Source: an uncultured Lachnospiraceae bacterium
Lineage (GTDB): Bacteria > Bacillota > Clostridia > Lachnospirales > Lachnospiraceae
Assembly (NCBI GenBank): GCA_937920345.1
Contig: CALGVA010000045.1
Coordinates: 1-11,618, forward strand
DNA length: 11,618 nucleotides
Direction of reading: 5' to 3'
A program made the translations under genes and the position numbers. The notes beneath the pieces are model-generated. The model worked only from the letters and a program-made list of their open reading frames with translations. It searched no databases and had not been told where the DNA came from. This document shows, piece after piece, positions 1 through 6,235 of the stretch (the first letter of the stretch is position 1; the number at the start of each line of letters is the position of its first letter).

Positions 1-1
1 C

Positions 2-112
2 TTGCAAAAGGTGAAACTCGTTTACAAAACGGGAACCTCGGTTTGCAATCGACCATTAACTTTGCTAGATTTGCTTCGTGAACTCGAACGAGCGGAAGAT
101 ATTATCTTTTGA
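2..112 (+). CDS. C-terminal fragment of an unidentified upstream gene
   Basis: An open frame enters from the left edge and gives about 36 residues ending in LLRELERAEDIIF before a TGA at 110-112. The main support is position: the stop sits just before a strong intrinsic terminator, as expected for the last gene of a transcript. The tail is helical and charged and matches no family I recognise. Another frame closes at 79-81 and cannot be excluded, so the frame choice is uncertain. Confidence 0.35.
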   Translation: MQKVKLVYKTGTSVCNRPLTLLDLLRELERAEDIIF

Positions 113-113
113 G

Positions 114-141
114 AAAAACCCCTTGTAAAAGGGGTCTTTTT
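114..141 (+). terminator. Intrinsic terminator upstream of rpsB
   Basis: CCCCTT (119-124) pairs with AAGGGG (129-134) around a GTAA loop, and an A run before the stem faces a run of five T at 137-141. The A/T flanks extend the stem and suggest it could work in both directions. It ends the transcript of the preceding gene, so rpsB needs its own promoter. Confidence 0.8.
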
Positions 142-151
142 ATGTTATCCT
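123..151 (+). promoter_or_regulatory. Probable sigma-A promoter of rpsB-tsf, overlapping the terminator
   Basis: TTGTAA (123-128) and TATCCT (146-151) are separated by 17 bases. Each matches the consensus hexamer at 4 of 6 positions. A TG at 143-144, one base before the -10 box, makes an extended -10 element. Transcription would start near 158, leaving a leader of about 145 bases before rpsB. The -35 box lies inside the loop and right arm of the upstream terminator. Confidence 0.4.
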
Positions 152-174
152 ATCAAAGTGTGTGTATCATATGC

Positions 175-260
175 CGCTGGCAGTATGTACCACAGGGATT
201 ATAACCAAGTAAACACATATATCCTAGGCTGCCGGTGCTTCGTGACGCAGGAGTGGCAGC
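175..260 (+). promoter_or_regulatory. Structured 5' leader of rpsB with two competing stems
   Basis: GCTGCC (228-233) pairs perfectly with GGCAGC (255-260), with a possible inner TGC/GCA stem. The same left arm can instead pair upstream: 175-183 with 229-237, nine pairs including two G-U. The two folds exclude each other. Ribosomal protein S2 represses its own operon through a leader in some bacteria, so this is a candidate autoregulatory site. I recognise no catalogued leader family in it, and the role is inference. Confidence 0.3.
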
Positions 261-304
261 AAAGGCAGGGTATATGGAAGCCAAACCAAACGGAGGTAGA
301 AAAC

Positions 305-1051
305 ATGAGCGTTATTTCAATGAAACAGTTATTAGAGGCAGGTGTTCATTTCGGACATCAGACGAGAAGATGGAATCCTAAGATGGCTCCCTATATCTTC
401 ACAGAGAGAAACGGTATCCATATTATTGATCTGCAGAAGTCTGTCGGCAAGGTAGACGAGGCTTATAAGGCAGTATTTGATGTGGCTTCTCAGGGTGGTA
501 CGATTCTGTTTGTAGGTACGAAGAAGCAGGCGCAGGACGCAGTCAGAACAGAGGCGGAGCGTTGCGGCATGTACTATGTCAATGAGAGATGGCTGGGTGG
601 TATGCTCACCAACTTTAAGACGATTCAGTCCAGAATTGACAGACTGAAAGCGATCGAGACCATGTCCGAAGACGGCACTTTTGATGTACTTCCCAAGAAA
701 GAAGTTATCCAGATCAGAAAAGAATGGGAGAAGTTGGAGAAGAATCTGGGCGGAATCAAGAACATGACCAGAATACCTGACTGTATCTTCGTAGTTGATC
801 CCAAGAAGGAGAGAATCTGCGTGCAGGAGGCTCATACGCTGGGCATTACACTGATCGGTATCGGCGATACAAACTGTGATCCGGAAGAACTTGACTATAT
901 CATTCCCGGTAACGACGATGCGATCAGAGCCGTAAAACTGATCGTGGCTAAGATGGCGGATGCAGTGATCGAGGCAAATCAGGGCGCTGAAGAGTATGTT
1001 GAGGAAGCGGAAGCGGCGAAAGTAGAAGAGACTGACGCAGAAGAAGCGTAA
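305..1051 (+). CDS. rpsB: 30S ribosomal protein S2
   Basis: Encodes a 248-residue S2 protein, a component of the small ribosomal subunit needed for S1 binding and translation initiation in most bacteria. The N-terminus MSVISMKQLLEAGVHFGHQT, followed by RRWNPKM and the NERWLGGMLTNF block near residue 100, is diagnostic of the family. IPGNDDA near residue 200 is also typical. The C-terminus ends in an acidic Glu/Ala tail of about 25 residues, which often varies. The start at 305 is chosen because GGAGG at 292-296 lies eight bases upstream. An in-frame extension back to 158 has no ribosome binding site and would overlap the leader. tsf follows after 36 bases, the near-universal arrangement. Confidence 0.98.
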   Translation: MSVISMKQLLEAGVHFGHQTRRWNPKMAPYIFTERNGIHIIDLQKSVGKVDEAYKAVFDVASQGGTILFVGTKKQAQDAVRTEAERCGMYYVNERWLGGMLTNFKTIQSRIDRLKAIETMSEDGTFDVLPKKEVIQIRKEWEKLEKNLGGIKNMTRIPDCIFVVDPKKERICVQEAHTLGITLIGIGDTNCDPEELDYIIPGNDDAIRAVKLIVAKMADAVIEANQGAEEYVEEAEAAKVEETDAEEA

Positions 1052-1087
1052 GACAGTTTATATTATGAAGATCAGGAGGAAAAATAG

Positions 1088-2023
1088 ATGGCTATTACAG
1101 CAGCAATGGTAAAAGAGTTAAGAGAAATGACCGGTGCGGGCATGATGGATTGTAAGAAGGCGCTCGGCGAGACCGACGGCGATATGGAAGCAGCGGTTGA
1201 GTATTTGAGAAAGAACGGACAGGCGAAGGCTGAGAAGAAGGCGGGCAGAATTGCGGCGGAAGGTCTGTGCCGTATCGCGGTTAAGGATGACAAGACCGTA
1301 GCGGTAGTGGAAGTAAATTCCGAGACAGACTTCGTTGCCAAGAACGAAGATTTTCAGGCTTATGTAGAGGCAGTTGCGACACAGGCGGTTGAGTCGGATG
1401 CTGCAGATCTGGATGCATTCCTTGCAGAGAACTGGCATCTGGATTCTTCCAAGACGGTAAAGGATGCGCTGGTTGACAAGATTGCCGTAATCGGTGAGAA
1501 CCTGACCATCAGAAGATTTGAGAAAGTTGTTGCAAACGATGGCTGTGCTGTATCTTATGTACACGGTGGCGGCAGAATCGGCGTTATCGTGGAAGCGGTA
1601 ACTGACGTGGTAAATGATGCGGTTAAAGAAGCACTGAACAATATCGCTATGCAGGTTGCAGCTTTATATCCGAAATATGTGTCCACAGATGAGATCTCTG
1701 AGGAATACAAGGCACATGAGAAGGAAATTCTGGCTGAGCAGATCAAGAATGATCCGAAGATGGCAGGCAAGCCGGAGAAGGTAATCGAGGGTGCAGTCAT
1801 TGGTCGTCTGAATAAAGAACTGAAAGAGATCTGCCTGTTAGAGCAGGTATATGTTAAGGCCGAGGACGGCAAGCAGACGGTAGCGAAGTATATCGAGCAG
1901 GTTGCCAAAGAGAACGGTGCGAACCTTTCCGTTAAGAGATTCGTTCGTTTCGAGACAGGTGAAGGTCTCGAGAAGAAGGAAGAGAACTTTGCCGAGGAAG
2001 TTGCAAAGCAGATGGGCATGTAG
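1088..2023 (+). CDS. tsf: Elongation factor Ts
   Basis: 311 residues. EF-Ts is the nucleotide exchange factor that releases GDP from EF-Tu so it can bind GTP and aminoacyl-tRNA again. The N-terminal UBA-like domain is clear (LREMTGAGMMDCKKAL, residues 11-26). The core contains ETDFVAKNEDF at 79-89, with Asp81-Phe82 equivalent to the pair that reaches into the EF-Tu nucleotide site. The protein ends VAKQMGM. AGGAGGA at about 1074-1080 provides a strong ribosome binding site. It is co-transcribed with rpsB, with no terminator between them. The last 30 bases are partly repeated downstream (see the repeat at 1993-2097), so the present stop could have arisen by a rearrangement at the gene end. Confidence 0.98.
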   Translation: MAITAAMVKELREMTGAGMMDCKKALGETDGDMEAAVEYLRKNGQAKAEKKAGRIAAEGLCRIAVKDDKTVAVVEVNSETDFVAKNEDFQAYVEAVATQAVESDAADLDAFLAENWHLDSSKTVKDALVDKIAVIGENLTIRRFEKVVANDGCAVSYVHGGGRIGVIVEAVTDVVNDAVKEALNNIAMQVAALYPKYVSTDEISEEYKAHEKEILAEQIKNDPKMAGKPEKVIEGAVIGRLNKELKEICLLEQVYVKAEDGKQTVAKYIEQVAKENGANLSVKRFVRFETGEGLEKKEENFAEEVAKQMGM

Positions 2024-2097
2024 AGAAAGCGTAGAATGCAACTTCCTCGAGGGAAGCTTGCAAAGCAGATGGGCATGTAAGCGAAGTTTGCAAAGCA
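1993..2097 (+). repeat. Direct and inverted repeats of the tsf 3' end
   Basis: The end of tsf, including its stop (2001-2022), recurs exactly at 2058-2079, with partial similarity extending upstream from 1994 and 2049. A third, shorter copy lies at 2083-2097. Offsets are 57 and then 30 bases, both multiples of three, so after the TAG the same frame reads AKQMGM again and then AKFAKQ. Between copies one and two, TGCAACTTCCTCG (2037-2049) is an exact 13-base inverse of 1993-2005. It can also pair with copy two (2052-2062) with one bulged base. The two hairpins exclude each other. Origin by replication slippage or template switching is inference. Confidence 0.85.
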
Positions 2098-2120
2098 AAA
2101 TATTGTAAATAAATTATGAG

Positions 2121-2176
2121 GCTCTGAAGTCCTGTAATCACATTCCTAAGTGATTATGAGGTTTTCAGAGCTTTTT
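2121..2176 (+). terminator. Intrinsic terminator of rpsB-tsf
   Basis: GCTCTGAA (2121-2128) pairs with TTCAGAGC (2164-2171). Inside it CCT pairs with AGG, and TAATCAC (2135-2141) pairs with GTGATTA (2150-2156) around an eight-base loop. Five T follow directly at 2172-2176. It closes the ribosomal transcript and separates it from the next gene, which has its own promoter. Confidence 0.9.
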
Positions 2177-2234
2177 AATGGTTCTAAAAGGTGAAATCGA
2201 AGTGGATGCGCGATAAAACAAATTATAGAAATCG

Positions 2235-2263
2235 TTGAAGTATGGGAAAAGATTTTGTATAAT
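2235..2263 (+). promoter_or_regulatory. Sigma-A promoter for the small protein gene
   Basis: TTGAAG (2235-2240), a 17-base spacer and a perfect TATAAT (2258-2263). Transcription would begin near 2270, about 40 bases before the start codon at 2310. It follows a strong terminator, which fits the start of a new unit. Confidence 0.75.
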
Positions 2264-2309
2264 TTAATTGGAAACTTTAATATTTTGTTGTAAAGAAAAG
2301 GAGCAGATC

Positions 2310-2576
2310 ATGGGACTAATCGAACAAATCAAGAAAGGCGTACACGAATTCCTGCATCCTTCATTTGAATCTCTCATGCAAGAGTTTGCTATTGTGGAGG
2401 ACAGCTCAACGATGAACGAGGAGCGGTTGGAGCATTTTAAGTTTATCATTGAACAGAAAAGAGCAGAAGAGGCGGAAAGGAAGGCCAGGGAGAGGAAGGA
2501 ACGTTTGAAAGAGGAGGCTCGCATGGCAAAAAAAGCGGCCAAAGCAAACAAAACGGGCAGTTCCATGAATAGATAA
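2310..2576 (+). CDS. Small charged helical protein of unknown function
   Basis: 88 residues, not recognised as any named family. Residues 1-30 are amphipathic (GLIEQIKKGVHEFLHPSFESL). Residues about 42-82 are dense in Glu, Lys, Arg and Ala (for example EERKAR-type runs) and predict a long charged helix or coiled coil, ending in a Lys/Ala-rich basic stretch. There is no signal peptide, membrane segment or cysteine. The ATG at 2310 is chosen because AAGGAG (2298-2303) sits six bases upstream; a TTG at 2268 would add 14 residues but has no ribosome binding site. It has a consensus promoter and no clear terminator, so transcripts may run on into the deacetylase gene. A partner or adaptor role for the downstream envelope genes is only a guess. 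Confidence 0.7.
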   Translation: MGLIEQIKKGVHEFLHPSFESLMQEFAIVEDSSTMNEERLEHFKFIIEQKRAEEAERKARERKERLKEEARMAKKAAKANKTGSSMNR

Positions 2577-2644
2577 AGGTTTGTAGTATTTGCAGTCTGA
2601 TTTTGCTGTGGATAATTTTTCTTGTGCTTTTTTCATAAAATTTC

Positions 2645-2673
2645 TTTTCGTAATTCATGAGATGTGATATAGT
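2645..2673 (+). promoter_or_regulatory. Possible extended -10 promoter for the deacetylase-bactofilin pair
   Basis: TATAGT (2668-2673) preceded by TG at 2665-2666 gives an extended -10 element. The -35 region at the right distance (TTTTCG, 2645-2650) is poor. A start near 2680 would leave a leader of about 25 bases. The surrounding gap (2577-2705) is AT-rich and shows no terminator. Confidence 0.4.
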
Positions 2674-2705
2674 ATAAGAGAATATGGAATAAGGAGCAGA
2701 TGATA

Positions 2706-3659
2706 ATGGCACAAAGTGATGCCGAGCAGGAAGCCGAACAGGCGAAACGTAAGCGCATCCGGCGGTTAAGAAATCTGATTATCTTTGGTCCTCTTTCCAC
2801 GATACTGGTTCTGCTGATTATATGTATTTTTCTGGGAATCAGTCTGTACATCACGAAGAAACAGCTGCATGAGGCACAGTCCGTAATTGCGGCGGCAGCC
2901 GTCAGGGATCAGGCTGCAGGCGGCGAAGACGCACAGACAACTGTTGATCCGCTGTTATACACGACCACCGGCGTAGACGAATCTGAGAGGCGCGGAGCCG
3001 GTGATAAGGGTCAATCGGAGGAAGATACAGATATCCGTAAAGTGTATCTGACTTTTGATGACGGTCCGAGCGGTAACACAAATCGGATTCTGGATATACT
3101 GGCTGATTATGATGTAAAGGCAACCTTCTTTGTCGTTGGAAAAGAGGAAGAAGAATATCAGGCGTTATACAAAAGAATTGTAGAAGAAGGGCATACTCTT
3201 GCCATGCATTCATACAGTCACAAGTATAATGAAATCTACCAATCGGTGGAAAGTTACAGCGCTGATTTAAGCAGGCTGCAGGAATTTCTATATGACACCA
3301 CGGGTGTCTGGTGCAGGTATTGCAGATTTCCCGGAGGAAGCAGCAATACAGTGAGCCGGGTGGACATGCATGAGCTGATCGCATATCTGGACGAGCAGGA
3401 TATGTCGTACTTTGACTGGAATATCTCATCGGGAGATGCCGCCAGTTCTTATATCAGTACAGGGGAGATTATCAGGAACTGTACTGCGAAACTGAGAGAA
3501 TTTGACGAAGCGATTATTTTGATGCATGACGCTTCTGACAAAAATTCGACGGTGCAGGCGCTGCCTGAGCTGATTGAGACAATACAGTCCATGGAGGATA
3601 CGAAGATCCTTCCGATCACAGACGATACGGAGCGGATTCATCATATAAGCAATGACTAA
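2706..3659 (+). CDS. Membrane-anchored NodB-type polysaccharide deacetylase
   Basis: 317 residues. A basic cytoplasmic stretch (KRKRIRRLR) is followed by one membrane segment at about residues 24-50, a low-complexity linker to about 110, then an extracytoplasmic carbohydrate esterase 4 domain. All five NodB motifs are visible: TFDDGPS (Asp118-Asp119), HSYSH (168-172, the metal histidines), RFPGG (207-211), DW (237-238) and MHD (His274). The enzyme should therefore be active and remove N-acetyl groups from peptidoglycan or another amino-sugar polymer outside the membrane. The exact substrate cannot be read. The start at 2706 lies nine bases after AAGGAG (2691-2696); an ATG at 2700 is in frame but only three bases away. 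It is followed at 18 bases by a bactofilin, suggesting a co-expressed cell-wall pair. Confidence 0.92.
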   Translation: MAQSDAEQEAEQAKRKRIRRLRNLIIFGPLSTILVLLIICIFLGISLYITKKQLHEAQSVIAAAAVRDQAAGGEDAQTTVDPLLYTTTGVDESERRGAGDKGQSEEDTDIRKVYLTFDDGPSGNTNRILDILADYDVKATFFVVGKEEEEYQALYKRIVEEGHTLAMHSYSHKYNEIYQSVESYSADLSRLQEFLYDTTGVWCRYCRFPGGSSNTVSRVDMHELIAYLDEQDMSYFDWNISSGDAASSYISTGEIIRNCTAKLREFDEAIILMHDASDKNSTVQALPELIETIQSMEDTKILPITDDTERIHHISND

Positions 3660-3677
3660 AGAATGGAGGATGTGAGA

Positions 3678-4748
3678 ATGGGTTTTTTCTCAGATTTGAA
3701 GGAAGACTTATCGCAGGCTGTAAATGAACTGATGCCGGAGGACGCGCTGGACGCGGCGATGGCAGACGATGCAGAGGCGAAAGAAGCGCTGACGGAAGAT
3801 AAGACGGCAGAGACAGCGGATTCCGTAGATTTAATCAGCATGCTGGATAAACTAGAGGATCTGGATACGGCGAACGAGACATTGGAGGAGGAACTGGTCT
3901 TACCCGAAAGTCTGGCGGACGATATAGTACCGTCTGCAGAGCCGGAGACCGAACCGGAAATTATGCCGGAGGAAGTGGATTTGACGGAAGAGGAAGTGTT
4001 AGAGCCTGAGATGCTGGTTGAGCCGGAAACCGAGCCGGAGTCTGAAATGATCGCAGAACCGGAACCGGAGATGATACCGGAACCCGAAGCGGCGGCAGAA
4101 CCGGAGATTATGCCGGAAGCGGAATGGACTGCAGAACCGGCAGCGGAACCTGAACTGGTCGGTGAACCGGAGGTACAGTCAGATAATATAATAGAAGGAT
4201 TAAGTGGAGAGGAAGAGGAGATTATGGACGCACAGACACAAACACAGGAACAGACACAGGTACAGGAGCCGATCAACCGTGTGGCGGTTGATGAGACAGC
4301 AGTTGTAACGGAAGGAATGACCATAACGGGTGATATTGTATCCGTAGGTTCTATGGAACTGATCGGTACTGTCAACGGTAATCTGGACATTTACGGCAAA
4401 CTGAATATTACAGGTACGATTCAGGGCGATTCCAAAGCGGCAGAGATCTACGCTGAGGGCGCAAAGATCACGGGTGAAGTTCATAGTGAGGGCAGTGTGA
4501 AGATCGGACAGAGTTCTGTCGTGATCGGTAACATTTCAGCAGCCAGCGCGGTAGTCGCAGGTGCGGTTAAGGGTGATATTGACGTGCAGGGACCGGTTAT
4601 TTTAGACACGACGGCAATTGTTATGGGCAATATCAAGTCGAAGTCTGTACAGATCAATAACGGCGCGGTGATCGAGGGATTATGTTCTCAGTGCTATGCA
4701 GATGTCAATCCGTCGTCCTTCTTTGAAGAGTTTAAGAAGAAGAAATAA
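3678..4748 (+). CDS. Bactofilin with long acidic Glu/Pro-rich N-terminal arm
   Basis: 356 residues. The C-terminal part, about residues 205-340, is a bactofilin (polymer-forming cytoskeletal) domain: repeated short beta rungs with glycine turns such as GMTITGDIVSVG, GTVNGNLDIYG, GTIQGDSKAAEI and GNIKSKSVQI. Bactofilins self-assemble without nucleotide into filaments that localise wall enzymes. The N-terminal 200 residues are unusual. A short MGFFSDLKEDL segment leads into a strongly acidic region with degenerate EPE and PEP repeats at about 87-165, then a Gln/Thr stretch (184-196). A short lysine tail closes the protein. Family members are usually much shorter, about 110-200 residues, and lack such an arm. 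GGAGGA (3665-3670) is seven bases before the ATG at 3678; an in-frame ATG at 3663 overlaps that site and is unlikely. Pairing with a deacetylase suggests a wall-modification scaffold, by inference. Confidence 0.9.
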   Translation: MGFFSDLKEDLSQAVNELMPEDALDAAMADDAEAKEALTEDKTAETADSVDLISMLDKLEDLDTANETLEEELVLPESLADDIVPSAEPETEPEIMPEEVDLTEEEVLEPEMLVEPETEPESEMIAEPEPEMIPEPEAAAEPEIMPEAEWTAEPAAEPELVGEPEVQSDNIIEGLSGEEEEIMDAQTQTQEQTQVQEPINRVAVDETAVVTEGMTITGDIVSVGSMELIGTVNGNLDIYGKLNITGTIQGDSKAAEIYAEGAKITGEVHSEGSVKIGQSSVVIGNISAASAVVAGAVKGDIDVQGPVILDTTAIVMGNIKSKSVQINNGAVIEGLCSQCYADVNPSSFFEEFKKKK

Positions 4749-4790
4749 GACTTGTAGCTTGTATGATCACAGAGCAGGAGAAAAGAGAAT

Positions 4791-5486
4791 ATGCGGCGTA
4801 TACTGTTGAAATTGAGTGGAGAGGCATTGGCAGGTGACAAGAAAACCGGATTCGACGAGGAGACGGTGCGCGGTGTAGCCGTGCAGGTCAAGGAATTGGT
4901 AGATGACGGGATTCAAGTGGGGATCGTGATTGGCGGCGGTAATTTCTGGCGCGGACGTTCCAGTGAGAATATTGACAGGACGAAGGCGGATCAGATCGGA
5001 ATGCTGGCGACGGTCATGAATTGTATCTATGTATCTGAGATCTTCCGTTCAACGGGGATGCAGACAAGCATTCTTACGCCTTTTGAATGCGGTTCTTTCA
5101 CGAAACTGTTTTCCAAGGACAGGGCAAATAAGTATTTTGCCAGGAATATGGTGGTATTTTTTGCAGGCGGTACAGGACATCCTTATTTTTCAACCGATAC
5201 TGGTGTTGTGCTCCGCGCGGTTGAGGTGGATGCAGACGTAATTCTGCTGGCGAAAGCGGTGGACGGTGTCTACGACGGCGATCCGCGGTGCAATCCGGAG
5301 GCAAAGAAGTATGATGAGGTCTCCATAGATGAGGTTATTGAGAAGAACCTGCAGGTAGTGGATATGACCGCTTCCATTCTGGCACGGGATAATAGGATGC
5401 CTATGTGGGTATTCGGGCTTAGTGAGGAGAACAGTATTGTCAATACAATGAAGGGTAAGTTTAACGGCACTAAGGTGACCGTATAA
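4791..5486 (+). CDS. pyrH: UMP kinase
   Basis: 231 residues, the usual size. It phosphorylates UMP to UDP with ATP, feeding RNA, DNA and UDP-sugar wall precursors. It belongs to the amino-acid-kinase fold, not the eukaryotic UMP-CMP kinases. Visible motifs are KLSGEAL (7-13), GGGNFWRG (48-55), the UMP-site region AGGTGHPYFSTDT (125-137), and AKAVDGVYDGDPR (154-166) in the nucleotide-binding part. The ribosome binding site AGGAG (4776-4780) is ten bases from the ATG. It starts 42 bases after the bactofilin stop with no terminator and no clear promoter between, so it is probably transcribed from upstream. A 96-base gap to frr holds one small hairpin (5523-5536, CCGTG/CACGG) without a T run. Confidence 0.97.
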   Translation: MRRILLKLSGEALAGDKKTGFDEETVRGVAVQVKELVDDGIQVGIVIGGGNFWRGRSSENIDRTKADQIGMLATVMNCIYVSEIFRSTGMQTSILTPFECGSFTKLFSKDRANKYFARNMVVFFAGGTGHPYFSTDTGVVLRAVEVDADVILLAKAVDGVYDGDPRCNPEAKKYDEVSIDEVIEKNLQVVDMTASILARDNRMPMWVFGLSEENSIVNTMKGKFNGTKVTV

Positions 5487-5582
5487 GATGGGGAATTGAC
5501 CCTCGCGGCATCCGTCAACTGTCCGTGCAGGCACGGCCGCTTGACTCATTGCTTGCGGGAATAAAAGCTGGAGGATTACAGT

Positions 5583-6134
5583 ATGGATGCAAGACTAAAA
5601 CCTTATGAGGAGAAGATGCAGAAGGCGTATGATTATCTCGAGACCGATCTCGGTGCGATCCGGGCGGGACGCGCGAATCCGCATGTTCTTGACAAGATCA
5701 GGGTAGATTATTACGGTACGCCCACACCGATTCAGCAGGTAGGCAATATTACGGTTCCGGAACCCAGAGTCATCCAGATCGCACCCTGGGAGAAAACGCT
5801 GATCAAGGATATTGAGAAAGCGATCATGATGTCCGATGTGGGGATTACGCCGTCCAATGACGGTTCCCTGATCCGTCTGGTCTTTCCGGAACTGACGGAA
5901 GAACGTCGTAAAGATCTGGTAAAGGATGTCAAGAAACGCGGCGAGGAGAGCAAGGTGGCGATCCGTAATGCGAGACGTGACGGAAATGACGCCTTAAAGA
6001 AACTGGCGAAATCGGAGGTTTCCGAGGATGAGATCAAGGAACTGGAGGATAAGCTTCAGAAGTTGACGGATAAGTTTATTAAGGATCTCGACAAGCTGGT
6101 GGAAGAGAAATCCAAGGAAATTCTTACAGTATAA
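5583..6134 (+). CDS. frr: Ribosome recycling factor
   Basis: 183 residues, close to the usual 185. Together with EF-G it splits the post-termination ribosome into subunits. Typical sequence includes GAIRAGRANPHVLDKI (24-39), YYGTPTPIQQV (43-53, the start of the small beta domain), the hinge area around ITVPEPRVIQI, and VAIRNARRD (125-133), which contains the conserved arginine at 132. The C-terminal half is the long charged helix of the three-helix bundle. GGAGG at 5570-5574 gives a good ribosome binding site. The pyrH-frr adjacency is conserved across many bacteria. Confidence 0.98.
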   Translation: MDARLKPYEEKMQKAYDYLETDLGAIRAGRANPHVLDKIRVDYYGTPTPIQQVGNITVPEPRVIQIAPWEKTLIKDIEKAIMMSDVGITPSNDGSLIRLVFPELTEERRKDLVKDVKKRGEESKVAIRNARRDGNDALKKLAKSEVSEDEIKELEDKLQKLTDKFIKDLDKLVEEKSKEILTV

Positions 6135-6177
6135 CAATAAACCGTAATACAGAACAACTGATTGACAGACAGAGCAG

Positions 6178-6216
6178 AGAGGGGCTTACAGAATTTTTAT
6201 TCTGTTGTCCCTTTTT
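6178..6216 (+). terminator. Terminator-like hairpin before uppS, possible attenuator
   Basis: ACAGAAT (6188-6194) pairs perfectly with ATTCTGT (6199-6205) around TTTT. Beyond a small internal loop, GGG (6182-6184) pairs with CCC (6209-6211), and five T follow at 6212-6216. It lies between frr and the uppS ribosome binding site. The GC-poor stem and short T run suggest partial termination, which would lower expression of the downstream lipid genes relative to frr. No promoter for uppS is evident after it. Confidence 0.5.
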
Positions 6217-6235
6217 CCAAGTGGAGGAAGAGGGT

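Noticed and set aside
158..304. N-terminal extension of S2 (49 residues) in the same open frame
   Set aside because: It does not resemble S2, lacks a ribosome binding site and covers the leader. GGAGG at 292-296 clearly sets the start at 305.
2577..2640. Terminator after the small protein gene
   Set aside because: T runs are present (near 2618 and 2630) but no stable stem precedes them.
3656..4390. Long reverse-strand frame rich in Ser and Gly opposite the bactofilin arm
   Set aside because: It is the antisense reading of the Glu/Pro repeat codons. It has no family resemblance and the + strand gene is well supported.
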